Shown: piece after piece, positions 28,209 to 36,577 of the stretch
Numbering within the stretch: position 1 is the first letter of the stretch
Layout: each line of letters begins with the position of its first letter
From: Comamonas fluminis
Lineage (GTDB): Bacteria > Pseudomonadota > Gammaproteobacteria > Burkholderiales > Burkholderiaceae_C
Reading direction: 5' to 3'
DNA length: 64,000 nucleotides
NCBI RefSeq assembly: GCF_019186805.1
Contig: NZ_CP066783.1
Location: 3,485,501-3,549,500 of the forward strand
Translations under genes and position numbers: made by a program
Notes under the pieces: model-generated
The model's input: only the letters and a program-made list of their open reading frames with translations
Database searches by the model: none
Told to the model about the DNA's origin: nothing

Positions 28209-28418
28209 ATGCCAGCAAAGAACGCTATAGATGAGCAGCTCCAAAGCGAGATTGATGAGGTGAGCACCTCTGTAGCGGCACTCTGTGAACTACTTGCTGC
28301 AGCTCAAAATGCTCAAGTCAGTGCTGCAGCTGTACATGCAATCCTTAAGCCTGTGGCCCGCAAGCTGGACAACGTCGCAGGAACTACTGCCGACATGTTG
28401 ATTCCAGCAAAATTCTAG
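28209..28418 (+). CDS. Small LexA-boxed protein of unknown function at the prophage left end
   Basis: A 69-residue acidic, mostly helical protein (IDEQLQSEIDEVSTSVAALCELLAAAQ, then a second helix AAAVHAILKPVARKLDNVAG) with no membrane segment and no recognised family. It is the only gene between the attachment site and the cos-like region, and the LexA box directly upstream implies induction on DNA damage. Across cos from Q is, as I recall, where coliphage 186 keeps its LexA-controlled antirepressor gene tum; there is no visible sequence similarity to rely on, so a Tum-like role is a hypothesis. No good Shine-Dalgarno is visible. It could alternatively be unrelated cargo. Confidence 0.6.
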   Translation: MPAKNAIDEQLQSEIDEVSTSVAALCELLAAAQNAQVSAAAVHAILKPVARKLDNVAGTTADMLIPAKF

Positions 28419-28545
28419 TAATTTCTCGTAATTAAAAGAGACACCTTAATTACGCACAGCGCTAATACTGGCTTCAACTTCGAGTCGCCGACTTGTTCGT
28501 AATTTGCGCCCCACGAAGCGGGGAGGCGCGGCGGGGGCGTTATGG

Positions 28546-28564
28546 CGCGCCGCGGGGAAAGGGG
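28546..28564 (+). other. Candidate cos site
   Basis: CGCGCCGCGGGGAAAGGGG resembles the P2 cohesive end as I remember it (GGCGAGGCGGGGAAAGCAC): 12 of 19 positions match, including the central GCGGGGAAAG. It lies just past the 3' end of Q, which is where P2 phages have cos. The exact nick positions cannot be given. Confidence 0.5.
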
Positions 28565-28682
28565 TGGGCTTTGGTCTTGGGCGAGGGGCGGCCTCAACAA
28601 GCGGCAATGCCTCGTGACGGGCTGCTGACGCCGCCACATGCGCGCCCAGGCGCAGCACGCACCCTCACCCGCACACAGACGC

Positions 28683-28705
28683 AAAAAAGGGCGCCTGACG
28701 CGCCC
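28683..28705 (-). terminator. Terminator of the leftward P-Q operon
   Basis: On the minus strand GGGCGC-GTCAG-GCGCCC is followed by six T, 24 bp past the Q stop codon. Confidence 0.88.
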
Positions 28706-28728
28706 TAATCGATTCCAGTCCTGTCGCC

Positions 28729-29754
28729 CTACTCTGCGCTCACCTTCGGCTCGTGCGGTGCAAACCTCACCACATCCAACCCCGCCCACTCGTTGAAGGA
28801 CTCAAACAGCCCCTGCAGCGGCACGATCTCATTGTTGATGAACACATCCAGCGACTGACTGGCATTGCCAAAGCCGCCCGCATTGTTCGGAATGATGCCC
28901 AGCAATCCAGGCGGCACGCGATGCGCGGCCAGCACATCCTCCTTGCTGGCGTTCTTGATCGCGGCGAAGTCATCCTTGGCCGCAATCTCGCTGACGGGGA
29001 TCAGCTTCAACCCATCGGTCTTACCGCCTGGCGCATGGACAAACAGATTGCGGAAGTTCCCCGGCCCCTTGGACTTGCGCAGCTGCTCGCGCAGCTTGTC
29101 CACGTCCGAGTTGTTCACCGAGCTGTCGCTCAGATACATGATGAAGCCCGCGTGGCTTCCATTCTCGTAATATCGGCGCCGGAAAATCGTGGCCGACTCA
29201 TTGAGCAACGCCGACTGCAGCGCGCTCAAATACTCCGGCAGGCCATACAGCTCCTGATTGATGTCCGGCTCGCGCAAATGGAACACCGAGCCCGGCACGA
29301 ACTCATGCTCCTCACTCCAGTTCGGCACATAGAAATAGCGCTTGTCCTTGCCCCGGCGCATATAGCGGCTCAGCGTGTGCTCAAAGCGCATCGCCCGCCC
29401 CGTCAACGCCCGCCGCGTCTCCAGATAACCATTGCCAAACACCAAAAAGTCCAGGCACCAAGCCTTGAACGTTTCACGCGACATCATCGGGTGCGGAATA
29501 AAACTCGCCGTCAGCAGATTGCGCTTCAGGTAAATCGCAGACCCATGGTGCGGCGATGCCCGAAACGCCCCGGCCAGCCCATCCACCGGAAACGGCGGCT
29601 CATACCAGCGGCCGTTAAACATCGCCTCCACATAATCAAGCAGCCGCATCCGGCTCATAGGCTCCGGGTCGCCAAAGGTAAACACCTCCATCTGGCCCTG
29701 ATCCTCAACCTCGGGCCGGGCCTGCGTCGTTCTTGGAGTATTGCGCTTTGTCAT
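28729..29754 (-). CDS. Q: Phage portal protein (P2 gpQ family)
   Basis: Dodecameric portal at the capsid vertex through which DNA is packaged. The 341 residues have normal gpQ length, with the conserved N-terminal RLLDYVEAMFNGRWYEPPFPVDGLA, LSRYMRRGKD, YGLPEYLSALQSALLNESATIFRRRYYENGSHAGFI, and the C-terminal AHRVPPGLLGIIPNNAGGFGN. Its ATG overlaps the P stop codon by four bases, so translation is coupled. It is transcribed leftward, opposite to the head genes, as in P2. Confidence 0.95.
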   Translation of the reverse strand: MTKRNTPRTTQARPEVEDQGQMEVFTFGDPEPMSRMRLLDYVEAMFNGRWYEPPFPVDGLAGAFRASPHHGSAIYLKRNLLTASFIPHPMMSRETFKAWCLDFLVFGNGYLETRRALTGRAMRFEHTLSRYMRRGKDKRYFYVPNWSEEHEFVPGSVFHLREPDINQELYGLPEYLSALQSALLNESATIFRRRYYENGSHAGFIMYLSDSSVNNSDVDKLREQLRKSKGPGNFRNLFVHAPGGKTDGLKLIPVSEIAAKDDFAAIKNASKEDVLAAHRVPPGLLGIIPNNAGGFGNASQSLDVFINNEIVPLQGLFESFNEWAGLDVVRFAPHEPKVSAE

Positions 29755-31664
29755 TCATAAACCTCAACAGAAGAGTTACCGCCGTGGACATCCCCGGCCA
29801 GTGATTCGTTATCCAGCGCATGCATCACCGCCCAGGCCAAGTCGGCGTGGCCGATATCGTCTGACCGGCCCGACTGATACGTCACATGTCGCTGGCTCGG
29901 CGTCAGCACCTTCTTGATCGCCATAAACGCTGCCGCCACATCCGTGCAATCCGCGTCCATCTCCAGGCGTCCCTTGCTGATCACCTGCTTGGCCTTCAGC
30001 ACCAGCCGCGCCTTCAAAGCCAGGTCATAGTGATAGGCCCGGGCCTGCGGATAAAACTTGATCACGTTCTGATAGACGCCCTGGCCAAGGCCCGTCGTAT
30101 CAATTCCCATGAACGTCACGTTGTACTGAAGCGTGATGCTGCGGATGTACTCCGCCTGCGCCTCAAAATCAGCGCCCCGAAACTGCTGGCGGTGCAGCAG
30201 CCGGAACTTGCCGCCCGGCACCTTCGGTGGCGCAATCACCACCAGCGCCGCCGTATCGCCGGTAAATGACGGGTCATAGCCCACCCACACCGGCTGCCAC
30301 GCAAACGGGCGTGCGGCCAAAGGCTTGAAATCGTCGGCCCACACCTCCCACGAATCCACCATGCACGCCTGCATCATCTTCAGCGTGAACTGCGAATTGC
30401 TATCGTCAATGAACTCGCAGCGGAACAGGTTGGAGAACTCGTCATCCGGGTACTCGGCCAGCAGCTCCGCCAGGTCAAACAGATTGCAGCCCAGCCGCAG
30501 CGCATCATCAATCGTCACAATGTGGCGAAACCGCCCATCCGCACAGCGCATGCCATTGGCCAGCACCTTGTGGCTCAGATCAATCTGCACATGCTTTGAA
30601 GCATCCCGCCCCCGGTTGCGGTCTTCGCCCGTCCAGAACGGGTACGCCTCATGACTCTTGGCCGACGGCGTACTGAAATACGTCTTGCGCCAGTGCTTGT
30701 GCGTCGCCATCGCACTGGCCACCTTGTTCAGCTCCTTGAACCCACTCGTCCAAAAGAACTCATCAAAGTAAAAGTCCCCGCTGCGCCCCTGCGCCGTCTT
30801 CGCGTTCGTGCCCAGAAAATGCAGTTCCGCGTTATTCCACAGCACCATCGGATCGCCGCCCAGGTCAACATCCACCTCGCGGGCAAAGGCAATCATGTAG
30901 TTCTTGAACTGGTGTGCCTGCGCCTTCGATGCCGACAGAAAAATCTGATTGCGCCCCTCCGTCACCGCCCGAATCAACGCCTCCCGGGCAAAGTAAAACG
31001 TCGCGCCAATCTGTCGCGACTTCAACAGAATCCGCGTGCGCTCCTTCTGCGCCTCAAACCAGCGGTTCTGATAGCCAAAATTCCCCGCGTGGAAAATCTC
31101 CAACAGCTGCTGCGTCTGCTCCTCGGTGAACTCATTGCGCTTGGGCTTGCGCTTCGGCACCGCATTGCGGCGGGCAATATTCGGGTTTAAGTCCCCCTCC
31201 TTGCCCGTCTCCTGATAGCGCTCCACCCGGGCAGTGCGCTCCAGCTGGCGGCCCAGCAAATCGATCTCCTTGAAGTCCGAGCCAGTCTTCGCCTCCTTCA
31301 TGATCAGCTGCACCATGCGCAGCTCCAGCGCGCCATTCACACGGTCCAGCGGCTTGAACTTGTCCCACTCCTCCTGATCGCGCCAGCCGTACAGCGTCGT
31401 CGCTGGAACGCCTAGCTTTTCCGCAATCAGCTTCGGCCGCCACCCCTGCCAGTACAGATAGCGCGCCACCTGCCGGGGCTGTGAACCATTGGCCACCGCC
31501 GCCGCCTGCAGCGCCGCGCCCTGCTCATGCGCCTGGGCCTGAACCAAAGCGCCCAGCTGCTCGCCAAAGTCAGCCTCCAGCTGCTCTGCGGCGCAGTCAG
31601 TGCTGCCCGCCTCACCAGCGGCAAACGGGGAGCCATCGCCCCCTGTGGATTTCTTTCGTGCCAT
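29751..31664 (-). CDS. P: Terminase large subunit, ATPase (P2 gpP family)
   Basis: Packaging motor ATPase that cuts and translocates phage DNA. The 637 residues contain a small N-terminal helix-turn-helix (RQVARYLYWQGWRPKLIAEKLGVPATTLYGWRDQ), a Walker A-like ILLKSRQIGATFYFAREAL, a Walker B-like GDFYFDEFFW, and a C-terminal RNase H-like nuclease region with WVGYDPSFTGDTAALVV and GIDTTGLGQGVY. It diverges from scaffold gene O across a 178-bp late promoter region. Confidence 0.95.
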   Translation of the reverse strand: MARKKSTGGDGSPFAAGEAGSTDCAAEQLEADFGEQLGALVQAQAHEQGAALQAAAVANGSQPRQVARYLYWQGWRPKLIAEKLGVPATTLYGWRDQEEWDKFKPLDRVNGALELRMVQLIMKEAKTGSDFKEIDLLGRQLERTARVERYQETGKEGDLNPNIARRNAVPKRKPKRNEFTEEQTQQLLEIFHAGNFGYQNRWFEAQKERTRILLKSRQIGATFYFAREALIRAVTEGRNQIFLSASKAQAHQFKNYMIAFAREVDVDLGGDPMVLWNNAELHFLGTNAKTAQGRSGDFYFDEFFWTSGFKELNKVASAMATHKHWRKTYFSTPSAKSHEAYPFWTGEDRNRGRDASKHVQIDLSHKVLANGMRCADGRFRHIVTIDDALRLGCNLFDLAELLAEYPDDEFSNLFRCEFIDDSNSQFTLKMMQACMVDSWEVWADDFKPLAARPFAWQPVWVGYDPSFTGDTAALVVIAPPKVPGGKFRLLHRQQFRGADFEAQAEYIRSITLQYNVTFMGIDTTGLGQGVYQNVIKFYPQARAYHYDLALKARLVLKAKQVISKGRLEMDADCTDVAAAFMAIKKVLTPSQRHVTYQSGRSDDIGHADLAWAVMHALDNESLAGDVHGGNSSVEVYE

Positions 31665-31711
31665 GGCAGGCAGTTTTACGGGCGCGCTCTATATCAACCA
31701 GCACCCGCATA

Positions 31712-31733
31712 CGTCCACCGCGCCGCCACAACG
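31712..31733. promoter_or_regulatory. Candidate late-activator site between P and O
   Basis: CGT-N13-ACAACG, with the fuller core CCGCCACAACG at 31723-31733. The same spacing and core occur upstream of V (38767-38788) and FI (45341-45362). In P2 the divergent P-O spacer holds two Ogr-activated promoters. The CGT...ACG dyad could serve both directions. Confidence 0.6.
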
Positions 31734-31774
31734 ACACCGGCGTGACGCCGCTCCAGCCGCTGGCCACCATAAGA

Positions 31775-31804
31775 ACTCACCGCCACTCACCGCCAATTAC
31801 CGCC
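31775..31804. repeat. Three 10-bp direct repeats in the P-O spacer
   Basis: ACTCACCGCC, ACTCACCGCC and AATTACCGCC follow each other directly, one helical turn apart, between the candidate activator site and the O start codon. Confidence 0.6.
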
Positions 31805-31842
31805 GCAGGCACGGCAAATCCATCAGCGAGGCACACCCACCC

Positions 31843-32667
31843 ATGTCCAAGAAATCCCGCTTCCTCCGTGTAGCCGTAGAAGGCGCCACCTCCGACGGCC
31901 GCGCCATCGACCGCGACTGGCTGCTGCAAATCGCCAAGAACTACGACCCTAAGGTCTACGGCGCCCGCATCAACATGGAGCACATTCGCGGCTACAGCCC
32001 CACCAGCGACTTCCGCGCCTACGGTGATGTGATCGCCGTCAAGACAGAAGAGATCGACATCGGCGGCAAAAAAAAGCTCGCCCTGCTGGCCCAGCTAGAA
32101 GCCACTGATGAGCTGCTCGAACTCAACAAGCGCCGCCAAAAGCTCTACAGCTCCATCGAAGTGCGTCCTGCCTTTGCCGACACCGGCGAGGCCTACCTCG
32201 TTGGCCTCGCCGTCACCGACAACCCCGCCAGCCTCGGCACCGAAATGCTCGCCTTCGCTGCGAAAAACCCCGAAGCCAACCCCTTCAAGCTGCGCAAGGA
32301 ACACCCCGACGACGTCTTCGCCGTGGCCGAGCCGCTGGAGCTGGAACTCGAAGACGAAAGCGCAGGCATCGTCGCCAGCTTCAAAGCCACCATCAACGCC
32401 GCCGTCGCCAAATTCACTGGCAAGGCCACCAGCGATGACGCCCGCTTCGGCGCCGTGGCCGAAGGCATGGCCGCCATGGGCGACAAGTTCGCCGAGCACG
32501 CCCAGGCCGCCTCCACCCATCAGGCCAAGACAGACCAGTCGCTGCAAACCATGAGCGCCGACGTCGAAATGCTCAAACAGCAATTCGCCAAGCTCGACAA
32601 CACCGAAGTCCCCAACACGCGCCCCGTGGCCAGCGGCGGCAGCGGCCAGCAGCAGGCCGACTTCTAA
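31843..32667 (+). CDS. O: Capsid scaffolding protein/protease (P2 gpO family)
   Basis: Scaffold that guides capsid assembly and carries the head-maturation serine protease. The 274-residue frame from the ATG at 31843 begins MSKKSRFLRVAVEGATSDGRAIDRDWL, a typical gpO start, with INMEHIRG carrying the conserved histidine, followed by KLYSSIEVRPAFADTGEAYLVGLAVTDNPASLGTEMLAFA. The C-terminal ~100 residues are helical and serve as the scaffold. The open frame extends further upstream but that part overlaps the promoter region. Confidence 0.94.
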   Translation: MSKKSRFLRVAVEGATSDGRAIDRDWLLQIAKNYDPKVYGARINMEHIRGYSPTSDFRAYGDVIAVKTEEIDIGGKKKLALLAQLEATDELLELNKRRQKLYSSIEVRPAFADTGEAYLVGLAVTDNPASLGTEMLAFAAKNPEANPFKLRKEHPDDVFAVAEPLELELEDESAGIVASFKATINAAVAKFTGKATSDDARFGAVAEGMAAMGDKFAEHAQAASTHQAKTDQSLQTMSADVEMLKQQFAKLDNTEVPNTRPVASGGSGQQQADF

Positions 32668-32711
32668 GCGCCTCCCCACCTACTCCATTCCGTCACTACC
32701 TAGGACCCCAT

Positions 32712-33722
32712 ATGCAGAACGAAAGCCGCACCAACTTCAACCAATGGCTGGCCCGAGTGGCACAGCTCAACGGCATCAACGTCGCCGACACCGACAAAAC
32801 CTTCTCAGTCACCCCCAGCGTCCAGCAAAAGCTGGAAACCGCTATGCAGGAATCCAGCGCCTTCCTCGGCATGATCAACATGATTGCGGTCGATGAGTTG
32901 CAGGGCGAAAAGCTCGGCCTGTCCCTGTCTGGCCCCATCGCCAGCCGCACCAACACCACCAACAAAGACCGCGCCACCCGCGACCTGAGCGACATCGCGG
33001 CCCGCGGCTACCACTGCCGCCAAACCAACTACGACTCCCACCTGGGCTACGCCAAGATCGACGCCTGGGCCAAGTTCCCCGACTTCCAGGTGCGCGTCGC
33101 CCGTATGCTGGTCCTACGTCAGGCGCTGGACCGCATGTGCATCGGCTTCAACGGCACATCCATTGCCGAAGACACCGACATCGTCGCCAACCCCCTGCTG
33201 CAAGACGTCAACAAAGGCTGGCTGCAGAAAATGCGCGAAGAGGCTCCCTCTCGCGTCATGCACGAAGGCAAGACCGCTGGCAAAGTCATCGTCGGTGCAG
33301 CGGGCGACTACAAAAACCTCGACGCCGCCGTCTTCGACGCCCGCGAGCTGCTCGACCCCTGGCACCGCAACAACCCCAACCTCGTCTGCATCCTGGGCGC
33401 CAAGCTGCTGCACGACAAGTACTTCCCCCTGGTCAACACCAACCAGGCACCCACCGAAACCCTGGCTGCCGACATCATCATCAGCCAGAAGCGCGTGGGC
33501 GGCCTGCAGGCCGTACAGGTGCCGTTCTTCCCTGAAAACGGCCTCTTCATCACCACGCTGGACAACCTCTCCGTCTACTGGCAGCGCGGTGGCCGCCGCC
33601 GCCACATCGTCGAGAACCCCAAGCGCAACCGCGTCGAGGACTACCAGTCCAGCAACGACGACTACGTGATCGAAGACATCGGCCAGGCCGCCATCGTCGA
33701 AAACATCGAGATCGCGGATTAA
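32712..33722 (+). CDS. N: Major capsid protein precursor (P2 gpN family)
   Basis: Forms the T=7 icosahedral shell after cleavage of its N-terminus. The 336 residues include the gpN features LNGINVADTDKTFSVTPSVQQKLETAMQESSAFLGMINM, LSGPIASRTNT, CRQTNYDSHLGYAKIDAWAKFPDF, MCIGFNGTSIAEDTD, and the C-terminal NRVEDYQSSNDDYVIED. It is encoded 44 bp after O and 68 bp before M. Confidence 0.96.
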   Translation: MQNESRTNFNQWLARVAQLNGINVADTDKTFSVTPSVQQKLETAMQESSAFLGMINMIAVDELQGEKLGLSLSGPIASRTNTTNKDRATRDLSDIAARGYHCRQTNYDSHLGYAKIDAWAKFPDFQVRVARMLVLRQALDRMCIGFNGTSIAEDTDIVANPLLQDVNKGWLQKMREEAPSRVMHEGKTAGKVIVGAAGDYKNLDAAVFDARELLDPWHRNNPNLVCILGAKLLHDKYFPLVNTNQAPTETLAADIIISQKRVGGLQAVQVPFFPENGLFITTLDNLSVYWQRGGRRRHIVENPKRNRVEDYQSSNDDYVIEDIGQAAIVENIEIAD

Positions 33723-33790
33723 GCCCAGCAGGGCCGCAATCCAGCCCAGCGCTGTGCGGCCCCTCCCTCCCCACTACCGGACACCGCATC

Positions 33791-34657
33791 ATGGAACTCA
33801 CCCCCGCACAGCGCCACCGCGCCCGCGTGCTGGCTGCGCAGGCCCAGGCGCAAAGCCCATTCGGCATCGAAGTGCAAGGCAGCGAATACGAACTCATGCT
33901 CGCCAAGCTCGCCGCCGACAAACGCACCCTCAAAGGCATCGAATCCATCCAGCTCAAGTGCCGCACCAAAGCCGCACTGCTGCCCGAATACCTGCCATGG
34001 ATTGAAGGCGCGCTCACCACCGGCCAGGGGGCCAAAGACATGGTGCTCACCACCACCATGGTCTGGGCTATCGATGCCGGTGCCTACAGCCTGGCCCTGC
34101 GCATCGCCGCCTACGTCATGCAGCACAAGCTGCCCCTGCCAGACCAGTACCACCGCAGCACCGCCGCCCTGCTGATGGACGAATTTGCCGACGCCTACCT
34201 GCGCGGCCAGTGGTCACCGCTGCGCCCCGGCGCAGACGACTCCGGCCAGACCGTCATGCTCCACGACGGCACCCACCCCGCCGAACACCTCACAGCAGTG
34301 GACGGCATCACCCAAGGCATGGATGCCCCCGACCAAGCCCGCGCCAAGCTCTACAAAGCCACCGCCTACGCCATGCTGGGCAAAGTGCAAACCGCCGAAG
34401 AGCCCGCGCTGGACTCCATGCCCGCTGAAACCCTGGGCGCAGTCCATGCACTGCTGGCCCAGGCGCTGCAGCTCGACGCCCAAAGCGGCGTCAAAAAAGA
34501 CATTGAGCGCATCGAGCGCAAGCAGCGTGCGCTGGCCGCCCCCGCCAAGGAAGAAGCCACAGCGCCTGCTGCTGCGACGCCAGCCGTCAAACGCACTGCC
34601 GCCGCAAAGCCTGCAGCCAAGACCACGGCCAAAGCCACTACTCGCACCAAACGCTAA
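33791..34657 (+). CDS. M: Terminase small subunit, endonuclease (P2 gpM family)
   Basis: Cos-cleaving partner of gpP. The 288 residues open LTPAQRHRARVLAAQAQAQ and include MLAKLAADKRTLKGIESIQLKCRTKAALLPEYLPWIEGAL and DDIVLTTTMVW-like MVLTTTMVWAIDAGAY. The last ~60 residues are a low-complexity Ala/Lys tail (AAPAKEEATAPAAA...KTTAKATTRTKR), longer and more basic than in P2, and possibly DNA-binding. No gene is seen in the 127 bp before L. Confidence 0.93.
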   Translation: MELTPAQRHRARVLAAQAQAQSPFGIEVQGSEYELMLAKLAADKRTLKGIESIQLKCRTKAALLPEYLPWIEGALTTGQGAKDMVLTTTMVWAIDAGAYSLALRIAAYVMQHKLPLPDQYHRSTAALLMDEFADAYLRGQWSPLRPGADDSGQTVMLHDGTHPAEHLTAVDGITQGMDAPDQARAKLYKATAYAMLGKVQTAEEPALDSMPAETLGAVHALLAQALQLDAQSGVKKDIERIERKQRALAAPAKEEATAPAAATPAVKRTAAAKPAAKTTAKATTRTKR

Positions 34658-34784
34658 CCCCACCGAGCACAGCCCCCCGTGCTGGGCGGCTCGCAGGGCA
34701 ATGCACAGGCTTCGGCCTCCTGCAACGCCCTGCGACCACCGCCCACTTTGAAGCCAGCACGCGGGCACAACCAGGCCACAGCTC

Positions 34785-35270
34785 ATGATCGCCAATGCAC
34801 CGCCCATCATCGTGACCGATCCACCCGGCAAGCCGCCCATCACCGGCGTGCTCGATGCGGGCGCGTTCTGGCCCCATATCGAGCTGGCCAAGTTGCGCGA
34901 CACCGTCGATGTCGATGGCTCCGTCACCGCTGCCCGCCTCACTCACGCTGCCAGCAGCGCCCTGGCCAGCGTGGTGCTGGACCTCTCTGCCTGGGCTGCT
35001 ACCCAGCAGGCTGCCGGGTTCGTCGCGCTCTCTTCTGTCCCGGCAGTGGCCATCAACGGAGTCAGCGTCAACGTCCTGCGCTTTGAGCGCGCTGTCTACG
35101 CCTACGCCAAGGCAGAGCTGGCCCAACGCTACGCAGGCGCTGATGCCACAGGCCGTGCCGAGCGCGGTGATGACGGGCGCGAGTTGCAGGCCAGCGACTA
35201 CCGGGCCGATGCCCTGAGCGCCGTGCGCGACATCCTCGGCGTCGCCCGCTTCGAGTCGGAGCTGATCTAG
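34785..35270 (+). CDS. L: Head completion/stabilisation protein (P2 gpL family)
   Basis: Head-tail connector that closes the filled head. The 161 residues end with AKAELAQRYAGADATGRAERGDDGRELQASDYRADALSAVRDILGV, the conserved gpL C-terminal half. gpX follows after 2 bp. Confidence 0.9.
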   Translation: MIANAPPIIVTDPPGKPPITGVLDAGAFWPHIELAKLRDTVDVDGSVTAARLTHAASSALASVVLDLSAWAATQQAAGFVALSSVPAVAINGVSVNVLRFERAVYAYAKAELAQRYAGADATGRAERGDDGRELQASDYRADALSAVRDILGVARFESELI

Positions 35271-35272
35271 CC

Positions 35273-35485
35273 ATGCCCTTCACCGTCCGAGCCCAGCAAG
35301 GCGACACCGTAGACCAGCTCTGTCAGCGCCACCTCGGCACCACGGCCGGTGTCACCGAAGCCACCTACGCCCTGAACCCCGGCCTTGCCGCACTGGGCCC
35401 CACCCTGCCGCTGGGCCTGCAGGTCACCCTGCCAGATCCGCCTACAGCCCCTGCCGCCACCAAGACCGTCTCCCTTTGGGATTGA
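35273..35485 (+). CDS. X: Tail protein X (LysM-like)
   Basis: A 70-residue small tail protein. VRAQQGDTVDQLCQRHLGTT and the following YALNPGLAALGPTLPLGLQVTLP are LysM-like and typical of gpX, thought to be part of the tail or its peptidoglycan contact. It is positioned exactly between L and the lysis genes, as in P2. Confidence 0.92.
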   Translation: MPFTVRAQQGDTVDQLCQRHLGTTAGVTEATYALNPGLAALGPTLPLGLQVTLPDPPTAPAATKTVSLWD

Positions 35486-35539
35486 CCGCCCTGCTTGACT
35501 GATCGCCATGAACCACTCCACACCATGAAAGCCGCCACC

Positions 35540-35998
35540 ATGTCCGAACCCACCACCGCCGTAAGCACCTTCGCGGGCTACAAGCTCGCCCTCTTCTCGC
35601 TGCCCGTCATTGCCAGCCTCATCGCCTTCTGGCTGGGCCTGCGCTTTGTGCCCCTGCGCACCACAGACCCTCGTGGCGACCTCATCAACCGTGTCTTCGC
35701 CTGCCTGGTCAGCAGCTTCCTGCTGGGCGTGCCTGTGCTCGTTCTGCTCATGCAGCACTGGCCCGGCGTGTTTGAGGCAGGCATGCAACTGGCCCAGATC
35801 GCGGCTGTCCCCTCCATCGCTGGCTTCTTCGTCATCACCGCCTGCGTATTTGTCATCTGCTCCATCCCCGGGCCCTGGGTTGTCGCGGGCGTCTTCCTCT
35901 GGCTCAAGCGCAGCGAGGGCCAAACCATCACCGAAATGGCCGACCGTCTGCGCAGCGATGTCACCGGCAACCCCGCACGAAAGGCAGACGGGCAATGA
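35540..35998 (+). CDS. Putative holin (three-TM phage membrane protein)
   Basis: About 152 residues with three hydrophobic segments (LALFSLPVIASLIAFWLGL, VFACLVSSFLLGVPVLVLLM and IAGFFVITACVFVICSIPGPWVVAGVFLW). Its position immediately before the endolysin supports a holin that opens the membrane at lysis. I chose the ATG at 35540 (MSEPTTAV); an in-frame ATG at 35525 could give a dual start, but no clear Shine-Dalgarno supports either. The stop overlaps the endolysin ATG by ATGA. Confidence 0.72.
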   Translation: MSEPTTAVSTFAGYKLALFSLPVIASLIAFWLGLRFVPLRTTDPRGDLINRVFACLVSSFLLGVPVLVLLMQHWPGVFEAGMQLAQIAAVPSIAGFFVITACVFVICSIPGPWVVAGVFLWLKRSEGQTITEMADRLRSDVTGNPARKADGQ

Positions 35999-36570
35999 GC
36001 GCCACCGAATACATCAACGACCTCATCGCCCGCGAGGGCGGCTACGTCTTCGACCCCCAAGACTCCGGCGGCGAAACCAACTACGGCATCACCGTCGCCA
36101 CGGCCCGCGCCTACGGCTACACCGGCCTCATGCGCGAGCTGCCCAAGTCCACAGCCCTGACCATCTACCTCAAGCGCTACTGGGTCGAGCCCAACTTCCA
36201 CAAGGTGGCCGAGATCTACACCGCACTGGCAGACACCCTGCTGGACTTCGGCGTCCTCGCAGGCCAAAGCACCGCCGCCAAGCAGCTGCAGCGTGCCCTC
36301 AACGTCCTCAACCGTAATGAGCAGGACTGGCCTGACCTCGTCGCTGATGGCCGCATTGGCACCATCACCCTCAGTGCCCTTCGCGCACTGCTGGCCAAGC
36401 GTGGCAAGGAAGGCGGTGGCGTGCTGTTTGGCATGGTCTGCGCCCAGCAATCCGTCTACCTGCTGGAACTGGCCGAGCGCCGCCCCAAAGACGAACGCTT
36501 TGAATACGGCTGGCAGCTCAACCGCGCTCTGGGTGAATTTATGAGCGGTAAATCCTTCCTGCCCGCATAG
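35995..36570 (+). CDS. Endolysin, glycoside hydrolase family 108 muramidase
   Basis: Cleaves the glycan strands of peptidoglycan at lysis. The 191 residues show the GH108 catalytic segment YINDLIAREGGYVFDPQDSGGETNYGIT with candidate catalytic E14 and RYWVEPNFHKVAEIYTALADTLLDFGVLAGQSTAAKQLQRALN of the C-terminal peptidoglycan-binding part. No signal peptide is present, so it depends on the preceding holin for export. Confidence 0.93.
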   Translation: MSATEYINDLIAREGGYVFDPQDSGGETNYGITVATARAYGYTGLMRELPKSTALTIYLKRYWVEPNFHKVAEIYTALADTLLDFGVLAGQSTAAKQLQRALNVLNRNEQDWPDLVADGRIGTITLSALRALLAKRGKEGGGVLFGMVCAQQSVYLLELAERRPKDERFEYGWQLNRALGEFMSGKSFLPA

Positions 36571-36577
36571 GTGCCCC

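Larger units (their letters stand above)
28419..28728. other. Non-coding spacer with cos-like sequence
   Basis: 310 bp downstream of portal gene Q with no gene. The part at 28510-28600 is extremely G-rich on the plus strand and contains the cos-like core near 28546-28564. The terminal 45 bp carry the leftward terminator of the Q-P operon. Confidence 0.6.

Noticed and set aside
27894..28244. 116-codon leftward frame across tRNA-Leu ending in GARGRNRTGTPCGGGF
   Set aside because: The GRNRTGT ending is the well-known antisense translation of a tRNA gene; the frame runs through a terminator as well and is an artefact.
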